Source of the DNA: Austropuccinia psidii
Taxonomy: Eukaryota; Basidiomycota; Pucciniomycetes; Pucciniales; Sphaerophragmiaceae
Assembly: GCA_023105745.1 (NCBI GenBank)
Contig: JALGQZ010000013.1
Span: 26,646,105 to 26,710,104 of the forward strand
Length of the DNA stretch: 64,000 bases
Direction of reading: 5' to 3'
In this document: positions 1-11,089 of the stretch, in pieces
Layout: each line of letters begins with the position of its first letter
Position numbering within the stretch: the stretch's first letter is position 1
Notes under the pieces: model-generated
What the model saw: the letters and a program-made list of their open reading frames with translations, nothing else
Told to the model about the DNA's origin: nothing
Databases searched by the model: none
Made by a program: the position numbers and the translations under genes

Positions 1-256
1 TACAAGTCAAATGATGTTATTGTTACAGTTTGATTATGCAAAAAAAAAACAACCCAAAAGTCATCCTCCTAATTTTGAGCTTTTGACAGGAGTGGTTCTG
101 TTAGGTTTTAATGAAAAAATACAACACAACCTGAGAAGGAGAATAAAGTTGAATTAGGCAGAAAACTGTTTTTACAATAGTTTTGCTTGGGAATATTTTA
201 AAGAAGCTAAATTAGTGAGCTCAAACAAGCAAGTTGGTGGAATGTGAAGGGTGAGA

Positions 257-1604
257 TTATTTTGATGAGTTGAAAGTAGATGGAAACTGGGAAAAATCCC
301 AACATAATGATGGCTTTCTTGAAGCTGTTTGAGGTAAACAACTACGTTCTTGACGTTGTTCAAGGGGTGGTAAATCGCGTAAAATTGTTGAAACTAAATA
401 ATTTTTTGGACGAGCTTGACGAAAAAACCGATGTTGAATTAGTTCGCGAGATGGGGGTCTAAGTGGTGGTGATTTTTGCAAACATCGATCGATGAGGCGC
501 TTGAAAGTTTTAGAATATTTATAAGGGGCGCCAGGACGGGATCTGTCTAAAGTTGGTGAGGGTTTTTGAACAGTATCAAATAAGATTTGAGCAGGAGTAC
601 TTGTGGCACGAGGTGCTTTGCCAAGGGATAATTCAAGTGCAGTTATACCAAATGACCACTAGAGAAAAAACCAAGGTTAAGTTTGAATTGATTAAGGAAC
701 CCAATTTTGATTTCAAGTTTTTAAGATATAAATTTCTTACGATATCAGCTCTATCATTGTACTCGCTTTGTAAGACTATTTCAGGGGCCATAAACATGAC
801 AGTTCCAACAAAGCTTGAACGTTTTCTGATCATAGCTCTATCCTCAAAAGAAGGACAAGAGCCTATTAGATTAGAATCGGAAGGGAAGGGGGAGAAATCG
901 TTTGAATCGAGGTTTAAGCCGACGCTGATACCAAAGTCAGCCAAGAGGACTGTACCATCATGATTGACTAAGAGGTTAGCAGCTTTGATATCCCTATGAA
1001 TCCAGCCATTAGAATGTAAATAATTGATACCAGAGAGAGCTTGAATGAGGATGGTAGCTATGACCAGCTCAGGTAAGCCATCTTGATAATGATATTGCAT
1101 TATAGAAGTTAGAGAGCCAGCTCTCATTAGTGGCATAGCGATACAAAGTGAAGTATCATTAACCCATTGACCTAGAACGGGTAAGAGGTTTGGATGTTTA
1201 GCTAATGACATTATGAGTGTTTCTCTTCGAAGATAATCGACTTGTTTATGAGTTAGACGATCGATATTAATAATTTTTAAAGCGCAAAGTTGATGATCTT
1301 TGGGTTTAAATTGAGCTAATCTGACTAGTGAAGAGTTACCAAAACCGATTGTAGAGCCTAAATGATAATCATGAGGGGAGTTGCTATAGATTGAGGAATG
1401 ATTAAGATTAGGATCAGATGATGAAGAGATGATGTTATTATTAGAGAATGATAAAGAAAGGTTTGAGAAGATTTTATGTAGACGAGATGATTTCAATTTT
1501 AAATTTAATTTTGATTTAAAGAATGATTTAGGATTAAGGATAGGGATAGGGATAGGAATAGGAGTGGGAATAGGATTAAAAACTGAATCAGATTCAGAAG
1601 ACAT
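257..1604 (-). CDS. STE20-family protein kinase, Fray/SPAK-OSR1-like (two exons)
   Basis: A serine/threonine kinase read on the minus strand as exon 1 (1604-741, 288 codons) joined to exon 2 (658-257, TAA stop), about 421 residues. Residues 1-80 are low complexity, including a Pro-Ile repeat (PIPTPIPIPI). The kinase domain follows: glycine loop IGFGNSS (86-92), ALK Lys110, RRE Glu128, HRDIKAAN (203-210, Asp205), DFG (223-225), and SFVGTVMFMAPE ending at APE 273-275. Exon 2 continues in phase with WSFGITALELSLGK and ends in RPPSRELIQHRFF and NYLVSTILRDLPPL. HRDIKAAN and the final motif are typical of the Fray/OSR1 branch of STE20 kinases. The activation segment reads GTVMFMAPE where the family usually has GTPCWMAPE, which is divergent. 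A WDF tripeptide near the C-terminus recalls the MO25-binding WEF/WEW motifs of STRAD and SPAK; that is inference. The C-terminal tail after RQER is less certain and could hide another intron. Confidence 0.85.
659..740 (-). other. Spliceosomal intron of the kinase gene (82 bp)
   Basis: On the minus strand the intron starts GTAAGA directly after the codon series for ADI and ends in a pyrimidine-rich TTTTTTCTCTAG before TGG. A CTTAAC branch-site-like sequence lies about 20 bases before the acceptor. Removing it joins kinase subdomain VIII (YNDRADI) to subdomain IX (WSFGIT) in phase 0, which is the order conserved in all kinases. Confidence 0.85.
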
Positions 1605-2329
1605 GATAAATTTTTAATTTTTGATTTTTGATTTTATTTTTGATTTTTAACTTTTATTTTAATTATTAATGATGAAATTTAATTTGAATTTGATGAAATA
1701 AATTTAAAAATCGTATGAAAGAATTCATTAAATTTGATTTGATTTGATTTTAAGAATGTGAATTGAATTGAATTGAATTGATGAAGTTAAAGATGAAGTT
1801 AAAGATGAAGATGAATGAGAGATTAAAATATACTGTGTAGAGTACAACTTTAATAAAATTTTTAATGATTAATGTTAATTATCAATTAAATTTAAAGATT
1901 GAGATAAATTAATCAAAATTAAAAAGAAAGATTTAAAGAAAGATGAAAACTTTAAAATGAATTTGACCTATGATGCTTGCTGGTTAATGGTTAGATGAAT
2001 AAAATTATTTTTATAGTGTACTGTACAACTTATCAACTAAAGTAAATTACACTAAAATTAGTAAAACTAAGATAAAGATAAAAGTTAATCTGGTCAAAAT
2101 TAGATTTTAATTTTATTAATGGATTAAATTTAATTAATTTTAATTTTAATTTTAATTTAATCGATCCAATTTTTATCAATAATTAATTAAGCTCAGTCAG
2201 ATTTAAATTCCTTCAAAGGTAAAGTTATATCTTTTAAATAGGGGATCATGAAAGGCTAGAATAAAATCCACGCAAAGATCATAGCATGGGAACCTGCAAC
2301 CGAATCTTAAGGAGTCATCCTCGGTTTCT
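1605..2329. other. AT-rich 5' flank of the kinase gene
   Basis: Sequence upstream of the kinase start is dominated by A/T runs and short repeats such as TTTTAATTTT and GAATTGAATT. It should hold the kinase promoter, but I cannot point to a specific TATA box or factor site. Two isolated TACTGTAC-type motifs occur near 1845 and 2022. Confidence 0.4.
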
Positions 2330-2515
2330 TGTTACAGTACACAAAGTACAGTACAGTACAACAGTTGTACAGTACAGTACAGTGTCTGTAAAGCTTTCCT
2401 TTCTTGGCCTCAAGCAAGCGATCACACTCCACACTCCACACCAGGCACAGTGGCACACAGCCTCTAAAACACACGACTCACTACAACAGCCTACTGTACC
2501 GTACTGTAATAGTGT
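2330..2515. repeat. GTACAGTAC palindromic repeat cluster
   Basis: Positions 2335-2385 are built almost entirely of overlapping GTACA/TACAGTAC units, with a further TACTGTACCGTACTGTA at about 2495-2511. The unit is self-complementary (GTAC core). The same motif recurs just beyond the LINE (8629-8645, 8739-8767) and in the solo LTR near 11821-11848, so it is a local sequence habit, not part of the LINE. Confidence 0.7.
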
Positions 2516-2530
2516 TCTTTTATGAGTCAC

Positions 2531-2546
2531 AAGAACCAATACTCTG
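2531..2546. repeat. Target-site duplication of the LINE, left copy
   Basis: AAGAACCAATACTCTG is repeated exactly at 8603-8618, immediately after the poly(A) tail. A 16-bp duplication is usual for endonuclease-primed LINE insertion. It fixes the 5' end of the element at 2547, although the first two A residues could belong to the tail in the right copy. Confidence 0.93.
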
Positions 2547-2739
2547 GGGGGCTTTCCAACTTCAACCACTACCTCACCACCTTCCAAAAACGCAACCCGA
2601 CACCAACGAACCAATCTAAACCGACCCTCCATCCTCATCCCAACCCTCTTCTTAACTCTATCTGATCCATCTTCTCCCTTCCTATTCCACTCAACACCAC
2701 GCCGCTTCTCTTGTATCTACTTACTCTATCTTGCAATTT

Positions 2740-4092
2740 ATGAGCCCTAGCCCAGCTCGTTCAAAACCTCCTCCCCCGCAGCTCTCATTACTAATGAACC
2801 CATTGCCTGACCCCCCCGACGAAAACGATCATATGATCTCCCCCCAAATCTACGAAGACAAACACGGTTTTTTTAACTCAACACACACACAAACTGATGC
2901 AATGACTCTAATACTCGAAAAGATAAACGAAATAGAAAGACAACTACAACATCGAGACCTCCCCCCAGGACTAACAACACTCCTAAACAAGCTATGTGAT
3001 AAGGTTGAGTCCCTAGCAGCCAAGCAAAACGAAACGGACAAAATGATAAACACTATGATGAAGCGTCTAGACCTTCTCGAAAACCAGCCAGCTAACGAAC
3101 AAAAAGAGGTACGCACCAACCCGAACAGCACAAACAAAACTAACGCAACCCCCCCTTTGTTTGCAGCAATCCTTGCGGCCACAAACAACACCAGACCAAC
3201 GAACCCTTTACCAAAAAAACCCACTATGACAGCTCAAACCCCCACTACTATGGAACAGAACAGGTTCAAGAAATACAGCATTGTAATCCGAACGAAATTT
3301 GGCGCAACAAAGCCCTTCGCAGGCAAAACGACACAAGAATCCTGCAACAAAGTTAACAAAGCACTCATGGAAGTCAACGCCAAACACGACAACAACCCAA
3401 TCCGGATCAAAGCCATCATCAAATACCCCTCGGGAGACGTCAGACTCTTCACCAGAACCAGAGCAGAAGCTAAATGGTTACTAGACAACAGGGCTACTTG
3501 GACGCATGTAGCAGACCCAGTTTTTGTAACGTCCCCCGCATCTTATCCAGTTATAGTACACTCATGCCCCACCTTCCTAGATTTTGAAGACGAAATTTGC
3601 AAAACAGCTTTCCTACAACAAAACGACATACCCAAGGAAAGTGTCCTCCGAATACGCTGGCTAGGACACCCCAAGGAAGAAGAAAAATCACATGGTTCAA
3701 TATTTATCCAGCTAACCGACAAGAACACAGCCCAACAACTACTACGAGGAGGACTAATCTTCGATGGCACTTTCATGCGAACAATGCCCTACACCCCAGG
3801 ACCGACTCAATGCTTCAACTGCCTCAAGACAGGCCACCAGGCCCATATGTGCAAAGACGACCCCACCTGCATCAAATGCGGAGAAAAACACCTACCCCAG
3901 ACTTGCAACGACACGTCCTACATCCCCTCCATCAAGAGGTGCGTTAGGTGCATCAACGCCGACAAACAATTGAACGGCACGGCCGACAAATATGAAGAAA
4001 AGTACCGACACTCCTGCCTAAGCCAACAATGCCCCATCCGACAAAGAGAGATCCAACTAATGGTAGCCAAAACTCAGAGCCATGGCGAGTGA
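2740..4092 (+). CDS. LINE ORF1: Gag-like RNA-binding protein with zinc knuckles
   Basis: About 450 residues starting at the ATG at 2740 (MSPSPARS); an upstream in-frame TTG is unlikely to be the start. The N-terminal third is Pro/Asn/Thr rich with a Glu/Lys-rich, coiled-coil-like stretch (EKINEIERQLQH). The centre resembles the RRM-like region of LINE ORF1 proteins. The C-terminal part carries CCHC knuckles: CFNCLKTGHQAHMC (CX2CX4HX4C) and CIKCGEKHLPQTC (CX2CX3HX4C), then a further Cys-rich stretch starting CVRC. Such proteins coat the element RNA and act as nucleic-acid chaperones in the ribonucleoprotein. Its stop overlaps the ORF2 start by 11 bases (ATGGCGAGTGA), a layout suited to termination-reinitiation. 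The frame is intact. Confidence 0.92.
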   Translation: MSPSPARSKPPPPQLSLLMNPLPDPPDENDHMISPQIYEDKHGFFNSTHTQTDAMTLILEKINEIERQLQHRDLPPGLTTLLNKLCDKVESLAAKQNETDKMINTMMKRLDLLENQPANEQKEVRTNPNSTNKTNATPPLFAAILAATNNTRPTNPLPKKPTMTAQTPTTMEQNRFKKYSIVIRTKFGATKPFAGKTTQESCNKVNKALMEVNAKHDNNPIRIKAIIKYPSGDVRLFTRTRAEAKWLLDNRATWTHVADPVFVTSPASYPVIVHSCPTFLDFEDEICKTAFLQQNDIPKESVLRIRWLGHPKEEEKSHGSIFIQLTDKNTAQQLLRGGLIFDGTFMRTMPYTPGPTQCFNCLKTGHQAHMCKDDPTCIKCGEKHLPQTCNDTSYIPSIKRCVRCINADKQLNGTADKYEEKYRHSCLSQQCPIRQREIQLMVAKTQSHGE

Positions 4093-7000
4093 AGACCAGC
4101 ACACCAGGACACCCCCGATAACACCAACACTATCAGAAGACACAGCCCACCCACTCACCCATCACCCCCACCACTTCTCCCTTTTCCAACTAAACTGCCA
4201 CAACAGATATGACTCCACCATGAGCGTCTTAAACACCGAACTAACACACATTGCACTTCTCTTACAGGAACCGTGGACCAATCCCTACGACTGGCTCCCA
4301 CCAACACACCCAAATTGGCACAGGTACGCCCCCAGACCGACACCAACCAACCGCAATGAACGAGCCAGAGCTTGCATCTACATCAATAGATCCATCCCCA
4401 CCCACCAGATACTCTACCTCCCGGACAATAACAACCTACTAAGCTGGGTCACAATCAACAACATCCACCCCGCAGTCCCAAAAATTACTCTTCTTTCGCT
4501 GTACAACACCCCCACCAAATTTGACGGCCTCCCTCTCCTTCAGACCTGGCTCAACGACAGGTCGAGTAGAGACACACCCACTTTCATCATGACCGACTCT
4601 AACCTACACCATCGCCTATGGAACCCACCCCATTACTCCCACACTCACTCCGAAGCCGCCAACATAATCAAAATGTGCGGAAAAAAAGGATTCACCCTCA
4701 TATCCCCCAAACAGGTCCCCACCTTCATGGGACCCACTGGACGCCCGACAACAATCGACCTCACTTGGGCTAATCACATCGCCAGACACCTTCACCCCGA
4801 AACCTCAACAAGACTCAACAACCACTCATCTGACCACCAACCTATTATGACCAAGATAATACCCCCGGACTCTGGACCAAAACAGGAAGCAAAACACCTA
4901 TCCGTCACCATAGGAAAACTCGACCATAAGGCATTTCTCTCATCCCTACAGGGAAAGCTTGGCACTCACACCCTCTGTCCCCTAGATGCGAACACTGCAA
5001 CAATCAGCCAAGCCACGGACAACCTCACGGAAGCTGTACGTACAGCCTACGAGTCACAAGGCAAGTGGGTGAAAACCAACCAACACCGGATGAAGCCTTG
5101 GTGGAACACTTCAGTACTGAACCCCCTGGTCAAAGAACGAAACAGAGCAAGACGCAAGATGCTCAGGACCAATACACAGGAATCTACACTCGACTACTAT
5201 CGCCATCAGGAAATTTTCAAACAAAAGGTATGGGAGCTGAAAACCTCACATTGGCGAAGATTCCTGGCGGACAAAGGACCAGATCACGCCTTCCAAGCCT
5301 ACAACTTCACTAAGAGCCGATGCACAAGTGAAATATGTGCCTTAAAAACACCAGGTGGACATGTGGCCACAAACACAACCGAAAAGGCGACCATACTCTT
5401 TGAAGGTACGTCCCTAATACCCTCCGAAGCTGACCTAAGCGATATACCCCCACTACCCCCACCCCAAATCCCCCTCCAATTCCCGCTAATCACAGCCGAT
5501 GAGATAACCCGAGCAATCGACAACCTCCCCAACAAGAAGGCGACAGGACCGGACAAAATACTCAATGAACTCCTGAGGATCGCCACCAAGACCATAGTCC
5601 CCCACCTAGTCCCCTTGTTCAATGCATGCCTCCAAACACACCAATTCCCGACTCAATGGAAACAAGCAACTACGGTAATTATCAAGAAAGCAGCCAAGGC
5701 AGACTACACTGACCCCAACGCCTACCGACCTATAGCACTACTAAGCACCCTAGGCAAGCTGTTCGAAAAGATTATCAATGGCCGACTAACGTACTGGGCG
5801 GAACAAACCAAGTCCATACATCCGGGACATGTAGGAGGCCGACCGGGAAGGAGCATCAATGACGCCTTCACCATACTCTCTTCCTGGATACACCACAAAT
5901 GGCGGGAGAAGAAGATTGTGATAGGAATCTTCCTGGATGTCAAATTGGCTTACCCCACGGTTCACAAAAAGAGGCTGATCCACTCGCTTTTAGCTCGAAA
6001 CTGCCCTCCCTACCTATATCTAATCATTGACTCTTTCCTCACTGACAGAACCACGAAACTTCGCCTAGACCAATTCACCTCACACGAATTCAACATCCCT
6101 ACAGGCCTACCGCAGGGCTCACCTCTCTCAGTAACTCTCTACCTGCTTTACAACTCCGACCTACTGATCCCAGGACCCCCCTCACTGGACAAAAACACTA
6201 TGTCGATAGCATACGTCGACGACGTTACACATCTGCTGGCAGCAAACTCCCTGGAGGAAGGCATGGAGGAACTAGGTAAAGTACTCCGACACTCGCTGAA
6301 CTGGGGACGCAGACACGGGGCCATCTTCGACAAAAACAAGACCAACCTAATACTTTTCACCAAGAGGAAGATCACCCCACCCCTGGCACAGTTCGGCGAC
6401 CAGGAACTCACTTTCAGCAACAGAGTGAAGTGGCTAGGAATAACCCTCACACCGACCCTCACCTTCGGGGAACACCTGAAAAACCTCAAGCAACGATTCC
6501 AGACCACACTGGCACAACTCAACAGGATCATAAAACCAACATACGGACTCCACCAAAAAGAGGCGAGAACACTGGTGTCGACCGTCCTACTCACACGCAT
6601 ACTACATGGCAGCATCCTGTGGTACACAAGAAAGAATGTCAACACAGTCACCAAACTCCTCAACACATGGCACCACAAAACTGTCCGACTAAGCACGGGA
6701 ATGATGAGGCAAACCCCTTTAGCCTTCCTCAGACATTACGGTAATGTACCGGACTTCACAAAACAACATACAAAACTAATCCACAACTACATCCACACCA
6801 AACTAACAGGCCCAACAGAGGACCCCGCAGCCGAAATGTTACGAAGAGAACTCCCACACACGCCACCTTCCCACCCCTCACCCCTAAGCTTAACGATTAA
6901 GAAGGAGGATCTACTGAAGAACCACCACACCACGTGCGAAACAATACTTACGTTTCCAAACCCACCATGGGCCCAAACAATAGCCCGAATCAACAACACG

Positions 7001-7979
7001 TCCCTCACCAAAGAACAAGCCAAGCAAGTCCTACCGACCCAAGTCAGGGAAGAGATTCAGAAGGGCACACTGGTTTTCTTCTCAGATGGCTCACTCCTCA
7101 CACGACAGGGAGGTGGGGCAGCGGCCATGCTGGTCAACAACGGAAAAGAGTTAACAACCTATGTCGGGAGAGACACACTAATAACAAACTTTGAAACGGA
7201 ACTAATGGCCCTTCTCCTCTGCCAGGTACTACTTCAAGAACACATCGACCTCCACGGACACCCCACAGGGGCAGCCTTTTTTTTCTGACAACCAGATGGC
7301 CCTTGCCGGTGCGGCCCTCCCCAGAAGAAAATCAGCAGCCCAACAGCTACAAATACGACTTTACACTACATTCCACCACTGGGCCCAAAACTTCCCCATT
7401 CGACTATACTGGTGCCCAGGGCATGTTGGCATCCCAGAAAACGAGAGAGTCGATTGTCTTGCGAAACTAGCAGCAGAATCACAAATAACATCCCCCTACA
7501 CCATCAACACAATAAGCATCTCCAAGCTTCGACAAGCATCAAAAAACATCCTCCAGAACACCCCCCTCAACCGTGAAGAAACCCTCAGGATAAACTTCAA
7601 AACCCCACCAAGACTAATCAACAAAGCGCTAGACAGGCTTGAAAAAGGCCCAGCCGCCACAATCCACCAACTCCGAACGAGCCACGTCCCCTTAAACGAC
7701 TACCTCCACCGAATCAAACGCAAAGACTCGCCAAACTGCCAATTCTGCAACACTCGGGAAACACCATTCCATTACTTACTCAAATGCCCAGCCTTCGACG
7801 ACCAGAGACACCACTTCACTCAGCAAATACTCAAACACAAAATTAGGCTAAACCCCAGAAGCCTCAAATCCATATTAGACTCCCCCCTCGCTTTCCCTTT
7901 TCTTTCCGAATTTATCATTTCCACCAACAGATTCCAATACATACAGAACTATTTACCGACTCCGAACCCTAACCCTTAA
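4082..7979 (+). CDS. LINE ORF2: endonuclease-reverse transcriptase-RNase H (one frameshift)
   Basis: The first frame runs 4082-7288 (1068 residues), then continues one frame over to 7979. Order: APE-type endonuclease with FQLNCHNR (about 35-42), LLQEPW (60-65), TDSNLHHRLW and SSDHQPI; reverse transcriptase with FLDVKLAYPTVHK, LPQGSPLS and catalytic YVDD at 6212-6223 (residues 711-714); RNase H starting FFSDGSLL (about residue 1000); after the break SDNQMAL, WCPGHVGIPENERVD and a C-terminal CQFCN...HYLLKC finger. The protein nicks the target and reverse transcribes the RNA there. The break lies in a run of eight T (7277-7284): one T fewer would keep RNase H in frame, so an extra base by mutation, slippage or sequencing error is likely. 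The Tyr and Pro of LAYPTVHK, where GAFDNV is commoner, are unusual. Confidence 0.92.
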
Positions 7980-8573
7980 CACCCTACCCTCTCACCACCT
8001 CCAATCTCCCCCCTTCCCCACGCCTCTCTTTAACCCTGCTTCTTCCTTCCTTTTTTCTTCTCCCTTTTTTTTAGACCCCTTCTTTTTTTTTTGCCTGTTA
8101 GTTTCCTTTCTCTCCTCTAAAACTTTTCCATCAATTTGTAGCACACGCCCCCGACTCTCACCATCACAACAACAATCTACGAGGCCTAGCTTGAGACCCA
8201 GGCCAGCATCTCCTGAAGTCCGAAGGCCGCAAGGACCCAACAACACTGGACTGACCACCCAGAACAAGCTCCCACAACTCTCATTTACGCCCCCCACTCG
8301 GCTTGACGACCCGAGTGGAGGACCCCCCCCATAACCCATATCACTTCACACCACCTCACCTCCTAGGCGGGAAGACGGAGGGTATGCTGTCACCTGTTCA
8401 TCTCAAGCGAAGCCCACCGACCAGGACAACAACGATTCATCACAACTACACACTTGGACCTACTAAGCCAAGAATCATGCTCACAGAATTTTAATGCGCT
8501 TTTTACTGTAAATAGTTCACTTCTCCCGCTTCTTGTATATAGTTTTCAGTGTGGTATGTGAAATCAATAACAC

Positions 8574-8602
<29 letters not shown>
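7980..8602 (+). other. LINE 3' UTR and poly(A) tail
   Basis: About 600 bases, C/T-rich at first (runs of TTTTTTTT near 8050-8090), with no coding potential, ending AATCAATAACACTATT and then an uninterrupted A run from 8578 into the TSD. The A run marks the RNA 3' end used for target-primed reverse transcription. Confidence 0.88.
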
Positions 8603-8608
<6 letters not shown>

Positions 8609-8618
8609 CAATACTCTG
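8603..8618. repeat. Target-site duplication of the LINE, right copy
   Basis: Exact copy of 2531-2546. Rejoining the two flanks gives ordinary AT-rich sequence with GTACAGTAC motifs on both sides, so the LINE split a pre-existing repeat-rich locus. Confidence 0.93.
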
Positions 8619-9779
8619 AAAACTACAGCTGTACAGTACTGTACAACTCACTCATAACGAGAGGATCGTGTCTTAAAAAAAATAAATTAATCTTATCAAA
8701 AATTTAAATCTTAATTTTCCCCGCATGTTGTTATGTGTACTGTACAGTACTGTACTGTACAATACAGCAAGCACAGAACAGTAGTACTGTTTAATCTTTC
8801 ATTGAAACCTCACAAAGTAGACTGTATTATTTTATTTTATTTTTAACTTTGATCAATTTTATTATTGCATTGCGTCATTAAAACATATGATGATAAATCT
8901 TAAAAAAAAAAAAATGAAAAAACTAAAAACTTATATTTTTTTGTCCTTAACTAAAATTAATTTTTTTTTTGATTATGATCTGTCATCTATCTATTTAGTT
9001 AAATGGGATCAAAAAAGAAAAAAAAAAAAGGAAATCAATATTATTATTATTATTATTATTTAAATTTAAATATCTCATGTATTATTTATTTTTATTTCAA
9101 AAAATAAATTAATTAAACCTAAAACAAAAAAAATAAAAAAATAAAAATAAAAGCTTTAAAAATAAAAATTCATATAATATTATTATTTAAAAAAATAAAA
9201 TGAAATATAATTTAAATTAAAATATTTAAGAAAAAAAAAAAAAAAAAAAAAATATGAATAATAATAAATAAATAAATATAAAAAAAAAGAAATTGAGATT
9301 TTAAAAATATATATAATTTTAAAAAAAATTAAAAAAAATTAAAAAATTGAAAAAAGTTTTTAAATAAAATAATTTTAATTAAATTTTGAATTTAATTTTA
9401 TTAATTAATTTCAAATGATAATCTTTAAAATAAAAAAAGATTGATTTGTTAATTTAAATAATTAATTAAATCACTTAAAAAAAAAAAAAAAAAAAGAATT
9501 TAATGAAGATATAAGATTAAATTCAAAAAAATAATAATAAAAAAATAAAAAAAAAAAAAAAGAATTTTTAAATTTCTAAAAAAAAAAATTCAATAAATTA
9601 ATTTTTTTTTAAATCATTTTTTTTTTTTTTTTTTTTTTTTCCAAAACTTTTAAAAATAAGAATAAATTTAATAAATTATATGAACAAAAATATATATATA
9701 TATATATATACATTAAAATTTAAAGAAAGAAAATTTACTAAATTATTAATTTGATAATATTATTATTAAATTATTAATT
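8619..9779. repeat. Low-complexity AT sequence with more GTACAGTAC motifs
   Basis: 8629-8790 holds several TACTGTACAGTAC units. From about 8820 the sequence is nearly pure A/T: ATT triplets near 9040-9060, long A runs near 9230-9255, 9475-9495 and 9540-9560, a T run near 9617-9640, and a (TA)n tract near 9690-9710. No gene is visible. Confidence 0.75.
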
Positions 9780-10380
9780 TAAAAATAAATAAAGATAATA
9801 AAAAAAATCAAAATATATTTAATTAAATGGGGGAAAAACCTCCTCTCAGGGTTGAAATAGAGGTTAATTTTTATGATCATTTGAGAGCTTGAATCCTTCA
9901 GGCTGACAGCTAGTTTATATTGAATCCTTAAAGCTTTATTTATTTCTTGATGAAGTATATACCTTTCCAAATTAGGAAATGAACAAAGTTAAATGATCTT
10001 ACTAGGGTGTATGGTTGAAATTAAAGTCTTTATGAAACAAGAATTTATTGAAATTGATATGGTTGAAAAGATGAATTGATGGAGAATTGAAACTTGACAA
10101 TTGATTTGAAACTTCCTCTTGAATATCCCTTGAGGAGGAACTTCAAGTATTTCCCTTGAAGGAATACTGTTAATGAAAATATTCAATGACTGCTTGATAG
10201 TGTCATTAGTATTTGAGAATAAAACTTTCACTTTAGCCTTTACGAATCCTCTGGATGACTTTATAGAATGTTGGAATAACCTTTTTCTCTTGGCACCATT
10301 AAATTGCTAATGAAAAAAGATGCATAATGGTGTATAAAACCACTTATGGTACTTTTGGTTATTGAAGGGTGAAAGTTACC
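9780..10380 (-). mobile_element. Decayed LTR relic related to the 23.6-33.4 kb chromovirus
   Basis: Several blocks appear in the same order and orientation as in the LTR at 23,615-25,233: TTTAATTAAATGGGGGAAAAA (LTR: TTAATTAACTGGGGAAAAA), GAGAGCTTGAATCCT (LTR: GAGAGATTGATCCT), TCCAAATTAGGAAAT (LTR: TCCAAATCGGGAAAT), and ATTGCTAATGAAAAAAG followed by GCATAATGGTGTATAAAACCA (LTR: GCATAATGGTATATAATACCA). Ends and TSD are not recognisable, so limits are approximate. An old LTR is the simplest reading. Confidence 0.55.
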
Positions 10381-10961
10381 AAAGGTTATTTAAAATGATT
10401 CTAAGAGGATAATTTAAGAAAATTGAGTTTAGGTGGCTTAATGACTTTCAGGGTTTTTTTTGTCCAAAAACTAGTTTATATAGGATGAGAACTGTATTTG
10501 TTAAAATTTCACAAAAAATTCATAAATATAGAAATTAAGCTCCAAAATTGAATGATATGGACATTTGGGAATATTTCCAATATCACATGAAAAAAATCAA
10601 ATAAAACTTATAAATATACCAAATGGTTCAAAATTTGCAAATTTCACAAAGATTTATTTAAAGCTTAAAAAGACAAATAAAGGATTTTGAACTATATTTC
10701 CCCTTTTTGATTGAGAAATAAACAAGAAGTTCATAAAATTAGAAAGTGACTAGAAAATTCCAGGTTTTCTTTAAAAGTTAAAATGGACATAAAAAGACAA
10801 AAAGATTTAAGATGATCAATTTTCTTAAGGAATAATTAATATAAACAAATTGTAATAACTTGGATAAATGGAATTAATATTCCATATGAAGGTCCAAGAA
10901 GTTGATTTCAATTGTTTTTGAAAATTAATTAAATAATTAAAATATAAAAATAAAGTTTTTG

Positions 10962-10996
<35 letters not shown>

Positions 10997-11089
10997 ATTT
11001 ATAAATTATTCTTCTTCTATTAATTATTTTTTTTAAAAAAAAAAAAAAGAAAAAAAGAAAAAATTCTTTTAAGTAAATTTAAAAATGAA
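10381..11089. other. AT-rich sequence with a (TA)n microsatellite
   Basis: No coding sequence is supported. A (TA)n tract lies at 10964-10993 and A/T homopolymers at about 11029-11052, directly before the first palindromic repeat array. Confidence 0.6.

Larger units (their letters stand above)
2547..8602 (+). mobile_element. Full-length non-LTR retrotransposon (LINE, Tad1/I-like)
   Basis: A complete LINE of about 6.06 kb: 193-base 5' UTR, zinc-knuckle ORF1, ORF2 with endonuclease, reverse transcriptase and RNase H, a C-terminal Cys/His finger, 3' UTR and poly(A) tail, bounded by a perfect 16-bp TSD. It is much richer in G+C than the flanks and its sense strand is strongly biased to A and C over T and G. 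Intact ends, long A tail and nearly open frames point to a recent insertion. RNase H plus an APE-type endonuclease suits the I/Tad1 group common in fungi; the exact clade is inferred. Confidence 0.93.

Noticed and set aside
553..963. Plus-strand open frame opposite the kinase
   Set aside because: It is the antisense shadow of the kinase exons; the minus strand shows all kinase motifs and a clean intron.
9779..10231. Two short minus-strand frames
   Set aside because: They fall in the decayed LTR relic and have no conserved features.
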